Source of the DNA: Raineyella fluvialis
GTDB lineage: Bacteria > Actinomycetota > Actinomycetes > Propionibacteriales > Propionibacteriaceae
NCBI RefSeq assembly: GCF_009646095.1
Contig: NZ_CP045725.1
Coordinates: forward strand, 3,286,001 to 3,350,000
Direction: 5' to 3'
Length of the DNA: 64,000 bases
The notes beneath the pieces were generated by a model that saw only the letters and a program-made list of their open reading frames with translations, searched no databases and was not told where the DNA came from. Positions 58,401-64,000 of the stretch are shown here, piece after piece; the first letter of the stretch is position 1; each line of letters opens with the position of its first letter. Made by a program: the position numbers and the translations under genes.

Positions 58401-59894
58401 TCATTCGGACGACAGTGGCCACTCGTGGACGGGGAGATTCGACCTCATCAGATCCACGTACGAGGCGAGCATAGCCCTCAGGGCCGCCCTGCGGTCGAGC
58501 CCGTCCGCTTCGCGGGCGGCGACATGGGCCACCTGCCAGCTGGAGCCGTTGCGGCCGCGCAGGCAGCGGCGCTCGATGATGCCGAGCAGCCGATCGATCT
58601 CCTCCCCCGCCACCCCGCGATCAGCGAGGCCCTCGGCGGCCAGCGGCAGCAGCGTCCGCACCACCAACTCCTGCCCCGGAACCTGGCCGACACCCGGCCA
58701 GTACTGCTCAGCGCGGATGCCGTCGCGCACCGCCGCGCGGAAATTGTCCTCGGCCGCGCGGAACGACATCTTGGCCCACAACGGAGCGTCCTGGTGGGCC
58801 AGCGCATGGACCAGTCCGGCGAAGAACGCGACGTTCGCGAGGGTATCGACCACCGTGGGCCCGCCGGGTAGCACCCGGTTCTCCACCCGCAGGTGCGGCC
58901 GGCCGTCCGGCGCGGAGAAGATCGGCCGGTTCCAGCGGTAGATGGTGCCGTTGTGCAGGTTCAGCTCGGTCAGCCGCGGCACCCGCCCCGCCTCGAGCTC
59001 CGCCTCGGGATCCTCGGCGCCGGTGATGGGCAGCAGGGCCGTGAAGTAGCGCCGGTTCTCCTCGAAGAGGTCGAAGATCGAGTCCACCCAGCGCTCGCCG
59101 AACCACACCCGGGGCCGTACGCCCTGGGCGACCAGCTCGGCGCTGCGGGTGTCGGTGCTCTGCTCGAACAACGGCACGCGGGTCTCGGCGACCAGGTGGC
59201 GCCCGAAGAGGAAAGGCGAGTTCGCCCCGACGACGATCTGTGCTCCCGCGATGGCCTGGGCGGCGTTCCAGTGGGCGGCGAACTCGTCCGGGCTGACCTG
59301 CAGGTGCACCTGGGTGGAGGTGCAGGCCGCCTCCGGCATGATCGAGTCGGTTTCGATGCTGAGATGCTCGGCACCCCTGATGTCGATCAGGATGTTCTCC
59401 TGGCGTGACTCGAGGATCTGGTCGTTCAGCAGCAGGTAGCGGCCGCCGCCGGAGATGTTCGCGATGTCCAGATGGCGCGGTTCGAGAGTGGGCAGGGTCC
59501 CGATCATCACCACGGACGGGCGCACCGTGAGGTCGGCGGCATCGACCCGTGTCTGCGCGTGGCTGAGGATCTCGGCGACGTCCTGTTCGAACGAGCTCAG
59601 CCCGTGCGGCCCCAGGGCCCGCGGTTCGACGTTGAGCTCGATGTTGAACCGGCCGAGTTCGGTGGTGAAACGGTCGTCGTCGATGGCCTCCAGGACCTGG
59701 GCGTTGACCATCGCGGGCCGCATCCGGTCGTCGACCAGATTGAGCTCCACCTCCAGTCCCGCCAGCTTGGGCTCGGTGACGAACTCCACCTCCTCGAGCA
59801 GACGACCCAGCACGGCCACGTCCCTGGCCACCTTGCGCCGGTACCGACTCCGGTCACGACGGTCGAAGGTGCGGATCTCGACTTCGGCTCCCAT
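58401..59894 (-). CDS. GCS2-type glutamate-cysteine ligase-like enzyme
   Basis: The 497-residue GCS2-family protein has GLEVELNLVDDRMRPAMVNAQVLEAI, FNIELNVEPRALGPHGLSSFEQDVAEIL, ACTSTQVHLQVSPDEFAAHWNAAQ, a long substrate region and VENRVLPGGPTVVDTLANVAFF. The family makes gamma-glutamylcysteine or related amine ligations; in actinobacteria, some members serve ergothioneine or remain unassigned. ATG 59894 is chosen over the longer start because the MGAEVEIR... opening follows it. Its true substrate is unknown. Confidence 0.85.
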   Translation of the reverse strand: MGAEVEIRTFDRRDRSRYRRKVARDVAVLGRLLEEVEFVTEPKLAGLEVELNLVDDRMRPAMVNAQVLEAIDDDRFTTELGRFNIELNVEPRALGPHGLSSFEQDVAEILSHAQTRVDAADLTVRPSVVMIGTLPTLEPRHLDIANISGGGRYLLLNDQILESRQENILIDIRGAEHLSIETDSIMPEAACTSTQVHLQVSPDEFAAHWNAAQAIAGAQIVVGANSPFLFGRHLVAETRVPLFEQSTDTRSAELVAQGVRPRVWFGERWVDSIFDLFEENRRYFTALLPITGAEDPEAELEAGRVPRLTELNLHNGTIYRWNRPIFSAPDGRPHLRVENRVLPGGPTVVDTLANVAFFAGLVHALAHQDAPLWAKMSFRAAEDNFRAAVRDGIRAEQYWPGVGQVPGQELVVRTLLPLAAEGLADRGVAGEEIDRLLGIIERRCLRGRNGSSWQVAHVAAREADGLDRRAALRAMLASYVDLMRSNLPVHEWPLSSE

Positions 59895-60018
59895 GGCTCC
59901 ATCATTCTGGGCATGCGGGCCATGGCGCAAAGGATCCCCCGCACCACGCGTCCGTTGCGAGCAAGCTCACAGGATCCGTCCTGGACACAGCTCCCTCCGA
60001 TCCCGTCCCCGCGGGCCC

Positions 60019-60030
60019 TAGGGTGGGGTC
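60019..60030 (+). promoter_or_regulatory. Leaderless -10 (TAGGGT, N6, GTG) for the oligopeptidase gene
   Basis: TAGGGT at 60019-60024 is 6 nt before GTG 60031. Confidence 0.55.
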
Positions 60031-62301
60031 GTGTTCGACTCCGCCGATACCCGCCCCAGCGGCGCTCCCCGGGCCGCGCGTCTCCCCCGGGAACGTACGC
60101 ACCACGGCCGTACGTTCCTCGACCCGTACGAATGGCTCCGGGACGACGATCCCGCGGTGACCGCCTACCTGCGGGCGGAGAACGACTGGTTCGACGCCTG
60201 CACGGCGGAGCAGGAGCCGTTGCGGCGCTCGATCGTCGCCGACATCGCGGCGCGGACCCAGCAGACCGACCTCAGTGTCCCGGTCCGCGTGGTGCACCAG
60301 ACCGCGGACGGGCCGCGGACGTACTGGTACTACCGCAGGTTCGTCGAGGGTGACAGCTATCCCGTCCAGGTCCGGCTGCGGACCGAGAGCGGTCCCGACG
60401 AGCTCCCGCCACGTCCGGATGACGCGCCGGAGGGCGAAGAGGTCCTGCTTGACCTGAATGCACGCGCCGAGGGCCACGACTTCTACCAGGTCGGCCTTCT
60501 GGAGGTGTCTCCGGACGGGAGTCTGCTCGCCTGGTCGGAGGACACGACCGGTGATGAGCGCTTCACGGTGCGGTTCCGTGACCTCGTCACCGGGGAGGAG
60601 GTTGCCGACACGCTGGAGGAGGCCGCCTGGGGCGGGGTCTGGGCGGGCAACGCGGCGCTGGTCTTCACCCGCTGCGACGCGGCGTGGCGGCCCTTCGAGG
60701 TGGTCGTGCACGAGCTCGGGACCGCTCCCGAGGAGGACCGGGTCGTACTGAGGGAGACCGACGAGCGCTTCTGGCTGTCGGTCGACGAGTCGCGCGACCA
60801 CCGCTGGGTCGTCATCACCTCCTCGAGCAAGGACAGCTCGGAGTGCTCCCTGCTCTCCGCCGCGGCACCGTACGAGGCGCCGCACGTCGTCCTGCCCCGC
60901 ACCCCGGGGGTCGAGTACGACGTGGAAGCCGGGCCGGACCGGCTGTGGATCATCCACAACGCCACCCTGGGCGGGGAACGAGCCGTGGACTTCGCCATGG
61001 CCACCGCCGCCTTCAACGCCACCGCGTTGAGCGACTGGACGCCGATGATCCGGCCCTGCCCTGGCGTCCGCCTGCTCGGCGTGGATGCGTACGACACCCA
61101 CGTGGTCGTCCATCTGCGCCACGGCGGCGCCCTCGACGCCTACGTGGTGCCCACCACCGCGCTGCCCGAGGCCGGGCCGGCCGACGCCGGGCGGCCCGTC
61201 GAGTCCGCGCCTCCTGCCGACCGGATCCCGGGTCTTTCGATCGCCGCAGCACTGGCCGGTGTCGGCTCCGGGGGGCGGTCCGACGTGACCTCGCAGCCGA
61301 TGACGGTCCAGGCGATGTCCCTGCCCGAGCTGGCGCCACGCCGGGTCCGGGCAGTGCTCACCTCGCTGGTCGACCCCCAGACCGTGGTGGAGTGCGACCT
61401 GGACCCGACCGGCGAGCTGAGCGGGCGCCCGGTCCATGTCCTGCGGCGTACGCCCGTCCTGGACCACCCCGAGCACGGGCCCTTCCGCGCCGAGGACTAT
61501 GTCCAGTCGCGACTGTGGGCCACGGCCGACGACGGCACCCAGGTGCCGATGTCGGTCGTGCACCGTCGCGAGGTCCCGCTGGACGGCAGCGCTCCCGCGG
61601 TCCTCTACGGCTACGGGGCCTACGAGATCAGCATCGACCCCGAGTTCAGCATCTCGCGCCTGTCACTGCTCGACCGTGGCTTCGTCGTCGCCCTGGCCCA
61701 CGTCCGTGGCGGCGGTGAGCTGGGCCGCGCCTGGTACGACGACGGCCGCCTGCTGAACAAGCGCCACACCTTCACCGACTTCGTCGCCTGCGCCCACCGG
61801 CTGGTCGAGGCCCGCTACACGTCGTCCTCGCGCCTGGTCGCCGAGGGTGGCAGCGCCGGCGGTCTGCTGATGGGTGCCGTAGCGAACCTGGCCCCCGACG
61901 ACTTCGCCGGGATCCTCGCCGAGGTCCCGTTCGTCGACCCGCTCACCTCGATGCTGATGCCCGAGCTCCCCCTGACCGTGACCGAGTGGGACGAGTGGGG
62001 CGACCCGCTGACCGACCCGGTCGTCCACGACTACATGGCCGGCTACTCGCCGTACGAGAACGTGGCCCACCGCCACTATCCCCGGATCCTCGCCACCAGT
62101 GGCCTGCACGACACCAGGGTGTCGTACGTGGAACCGGCGAAGTGGGTCGCGGCGCTGCGCCACACCGCGATGAATGACGACGCCGAGATCCTGCTGCGGG
62201 TGGAGATGGAGGCCGGTCACGGCGGGGTGTCGGGCCGCTACGAGGGCTGGGCCGAGCGCGCCCGCGAACTGGCCTGGATGATCACCGTCGCCGGCGCGTA
62301 G
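60031..62301 (+). CDS. ptrB: Oligopeptidase B (prolyl oligopeptidase family, S9A)
   Basis: The 756-residue protein has the N-terminal beta-propeller (about 90-460) and the C-terminal hydrolase. YGYGAYEISIDPEFSISRLSLLDRGFVVALAHVRGGGELGRAWYDDGRLLNKRHTFTDF precedes the nucleophile motif GGSAGGLLMGAVANL; the Asp (HDTRVSY) and His (EAGHGG) complete the triad. Oligopeptidase B cuts small peptides after Lys/Arg in the cytoplasm. GTG 60031 is used with the TAGGGT hexamer upstream. Confidence 0.92.
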   Translation: MFDSADTRPSGAPRAARLPRERTHHGRTFLDPYEWLRDDDPAVTAYLRAENDWFDACTAEQEPLRRSIVADIAARTQQTDLSVPVRVVHQTADGPRTYWYYRRFVEGDSYPVQVRLRTESGPDELPPRPDDAPEGEEVLLDLNARAEGHDFYQVGLLEVSPDGSLLAWSEDTTGDERFTVRFRDLVTGEEVADTLEEAAWGGVWAGNAALVFTRCDAAWRPFEVVVHELGTAPEEDRVVLRETDERFWLSVDESRDHRWVVITSSSKDSSECSLLSAAAPYEAPHVVLPRTPGVEYDVEAGPDRLWIIHNATLGGERAVDFAMATAAFNATALSDWTPMIRPCPGVRLLGVDAYDTHVVVHLRHGGALDAYVVPTTALPEAGPADAGRPVESAPPADRIPGLSIAAALAGVGSGGRSDVTSQPMTVQAMSLPELAPRRVRAVLTSLVDPQTVVECDLDPTGELSGRPVHVLRRTPVLDHPEHGPFRAEDYVQSRLWATADDGTQVPMSVVHRREVPLDGSAPAVLYGYGAYEISIDPEFSISRLSLLDRGFVVALAHVRGGGELGRAWYDDGRLLNKRHTFTDFVACAHRLVEARYTSSSRLVAEGGSAGGLLMGAVANLAPDDFAGILAEVPFVDPLTSMLMPELPLTVTEWDEWGDPLTDPVVHDYMAGYSPYENVAHRHYPRILATSGLHDTRVSYVEPAKWVAALRHTAMNDDAEILLRVEMEAGHGGVSGRYEGWAERARELAWMITVAGA

Positions 62302-62340
62302 TTCGCCCGGGCCCGGGTAAGAACATCATTGACGGGTCAA

Positions 62341-62369
62341 CCCTGATCGGTCACAGGCCCAGATCAGGG
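62341..62369 (+). promoter_or_regulatory. Inverted repeat before the sigma factor gene
   Basis: Perfect 8-bp arms CCCTGATC (62341-62348) and GATCAGGG (62362-62369) may terminate ptrB or serve as an operator. TTGACGGGTCAA (62329-62340) lies immediately before it. Confidence 0.45.
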
Positions 62370-62448
62370 TCGGCTCAGGGTCGGCTCGGGAATGAATTCC
62401 ACGCTGAGGGACGTTGAATGTCCGTAGGTAACGGAAAGGGGCCCTCCT

Positions 62449-63422
62449 GTGGCTACGACGCGCACACGCACCAGCGATGGCATCGACGGCAAGGACGCGG
62501 TCGGTCTCTACCTCGACGGCATTGCGAAGACCGCACTGCTGAGCGCCGAGGAGGAAGTCGCCCTCGCGAAAAAGATCGAACTCGGCCTCTACGCCGAACA
62601 TATTCTGTCCGGCGACGTCACGACTGCCGAGCGGCGTGCCGCCGCAGCCGAACGCGACGGGCTGACGCTGCGGCGGCCGACCGTCCAGGAGCTCGAGTTC
62701 CTCGTGGCCGAGGGGAGCAGGCGATGCAGCGGTTCGTCCAGGCCAACCTGCGCCTGGTGGTGTCGGTGGCCCGTAAGTACGGTCGCGGCCAGATGCCGTT
62801 GCTGGACCTCGTCCAGGAGGGCAACACCGGCCTGATCCGTGCGGTCGAGAAGTTCGACTACAGCAAGGGATTCAAGTTCTCGACGTACGCCACCTGGTGG
62901 GTCCGTCAGTCCATCTCCCGGGGTATCGCCCAGCAGGGACGCATCGTCCGGCTCCCCGTCCACGTGGCCGAACAGGTCAACCAGGTCGGGGCCGTGCGCC
63001 GCACCCTCGAGCGCGCCCTGGGGCGTGAGCCGGAGCTGGCCGAGATCGCCGCCGAGATGGGCCTGGAGGAGGAGAAGGTCATCGACCTGATCCGCTTCGG
63101 CCATGACCACGTCAGCCTGGACGCCCCGGTGGAGCAGGACGGCGACACCGCCCTGGGTGACCTGATCGCCCGTGAGCCCATGCCCGGACCAGACGAGGTC
63201 GTCCTGGACGCCGAGGACCACGCGCTCCTCGAGGACCTGCTGTCGACCCTCGACGACCGGTCGGCCGATGTCGTCCGCCGCCGCTATGGGCTGCTCGACG
63301 GCCGGCAGGCGAAACTCGCCGATATCGGCGCCGTCTGGGGGATCACCGCCGAGCGGGTCCGACAGATCGAACGGCACGCGATCACGCAGCTCCGCGTCCG
63401 GAGCGAGGAAATGGCTGCCTGA
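62449..63422 (+). CDS. sigB: Group 2 sigma-70 factor (SigB/HrdD-like, frame-broken)
   Basis: The N-terminal frame from GTG 62449 ([36 protein letters not shown]) joins the second frame ([87 protein letters not shown]) when one G is added at 62712-62715. The result is a 324-residue sigma with regions 1.2, 2, 3 and 4 ([27 protein letters not shown]). It lacks the long SigA N-terminus. AAAGGGG precedes the start. It is probably a stationary-phase or stress sigma factor. Confidence 0.9.
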
Positions 63423-63429
63423 CAACCGA

Positions 63430-63498
63430 CCACCACGTCGGTCGCTACGAGAAATCGACCGGCGTGGTGGGGTGCTGTGCGCCCCACCACGCCGGTCG
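63430..63498. terminator. Three-arm alternating hairpin between sigB and tesB
   Basis: Arm B (63456-63472) can pair with arm A (63430-63444, 15 bp, one G-U) or with arm C (63482-63498, 17 bp, perfect). It lies between convergent genes, so each transcript may use its own hairpin. Confidence 0.75.
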
Positions 63499-63527
63499 TC
63501 CACGTCCGGGCCCGGTTCGCAGCCGGC

Positions 63528-64000
63528 TCAGGATCTGCGGATGAGCCCTTCCTGGGCCTGGGTCGAGACCAGCTCCCCGTCCTGGAAGACGCGCCCCAGG
63601 GCGAGTCCGACGGCCATTGACGCCGATGGCGAGACCTGTTCGAAGAGCATCCAGTCATCGACCCGGATGGGCCGGTGGAACCACGTGGAGTGATCGAGCG
63701 AGACGGCCGTCAGCTCCGGGCTGAAGCTCACCCCATGGGTGACCAGGGTGGTCGACAGCAGCGAGACGTCCGACAGATAGGCCAGGATGCAGTCGTGCAG
63801 TCGCTGGTTGACCACCGGGTCGGTGCCGACGTCGGGGATGGTTCCGTTGGTGCGGTACCAGAAGCGCTGGGCGGACGGATGGGCCGAGTTCTCCTTGGCC
63901 TCGCCCACCCAGCGGATGTCCAGGACGCCCCACTCCTCGTCGACGTCGAGGAACGGTAGGCCGAGCCGCCGGTAGACCCGCTCGGTTTCGGGACCGCCGT
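63528..64000 (-). CDS. tesB: Acyl-CoA thioesterase II, 3' part
   Basis: The gene runs off the right edge, so only its C-terminal ~156 residues are visible. They read GGPETERVYRRLGLPFLDVDEEWGVLDIRWVGEAKENSAHPSAQRFWYRTNGT... ILAYLSDVSLLSTTL... VSLDHSTWFHRPIRVDDWMLFEQVSPSASMAVGLALGRVFQDGELVSTQAQEGLIR, the second hotdog domain of TesB. The conserved catalytic Asp, Ser/Thr and Gln are present. It hydrolyses medium- to long-chain acyl-CoA. Confidence 0.9.
   Translation of the reverse strand, partial: GGPETERVYRRLGLPFLDVDEEWGVLDIRWVGEAKENSAHPSAQRFWYRTNGTIPDVGTDPVVNQRLHDCILAYLSDVSLLSTTLVTHGVSFSPELTAVSLDHSTWFHRPIRVDDWMLFEQVSPSASMAVGLALGRVFQDGELVSTQAQEGLIRRS

Noticed and set aside
59902-61563. A 553-residue minus-strand frame opposite oligopeptidase B
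   Set aside because: It is antisense to a well-supported gene and shows no motifs.

Overview
The window comes from a high-GC (about 70%) Gram-positive actinobacterium. SepH, DUF3000, DUF3093, DUF3710, DUF4193, DUF4235, DUF5998 and DUF7455 proteins, a Lys/Ala-rich primary sigma factor, HemQ-type haem synthesis and an IdeR/DtxR-type iron box all point there. The gene mix would suit a Propionibacteriaceae-like organism, but that is inference, not proof. Except for a mobile element at the left edge, the window is chromosomal core plus one large accessory metabolic cluster.

Layout. 1-4908: the right part of an integrated element (prophage-like or AICE/PICI-like). All its genes are on the minus strand: tyrosine integrase, small proteins, an excisionase-like HTH protein and a RecA-fold ATPase. 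It ends at a tRNA 3'-end fragment (att) followed by the tRNA terminator. It also carries 28-29 bp spaced repeats and an inverted array of 9-bp repeats inside the ATPase gene. 5241-12404: sirohydrochlorin chelatase-like cbiX, msrB, hemQ and hemE, DUF3000, ribonuclease D-like, dxs. 12465-18175: a conserved actinobacterial protein, an ABC-2 exporter, azlCD, and an AtzH/amidase fusion without the usual catalytic Lys. 18303-22987: acnA and TPP-riboswitch-controlled thiC, divergent. 23357-35512: an Rrf2 regulator followed by a co-directional organosulfur scavenging cluster (FMN reductase, SsuD, two DszA/NtaA-type flavin monooxygenases, three DszC/SfnB-type flavoproteins) that ends in a MetQ-MetN-MetI importer. 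35555-45973: housekeeping genes (RNA m5U methyltransferase, dut, ferrochelatase, sepH, rhodanese, tdk, phosphodiesterase, APP1-like). 46064-54701: parC and parE flank a beta-carbonic anhydrase and an iron-boxed efeUOB operon. 55021-64000: a DUF7455 zinc ribbon, a secreted beta-barrel protein, sigA, a universal stress protein, a GCS2 ligase, oligopeptidase B, a sigB-like factor and a partial tesB.

Two features recur through the window. First, many genes seem to be leaderless: a TANNNT hexamer lies 6-7 nt before an ATG or GTG start. Second, thirteen reading-frame breaks all disappear when one G or C is added to a G/C run, and every repaired gene then has a whole number of codons. They are most likely homopolymer sequencing errors, so I annotate those genes as single CDS.

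How the genes work together: reduced flavin from the SsuE-like reductase would feed the monooxygenases that release sulfite from organosulfur compounds imported by the MetNIQ-like system. A cysteine-free (CymR-like) Rrf2 protein is the likely regulator, with a palindromic site next to the cluster promoter. HemE, HemQ and HemH fit the coproporphyrin-dependent haem route.
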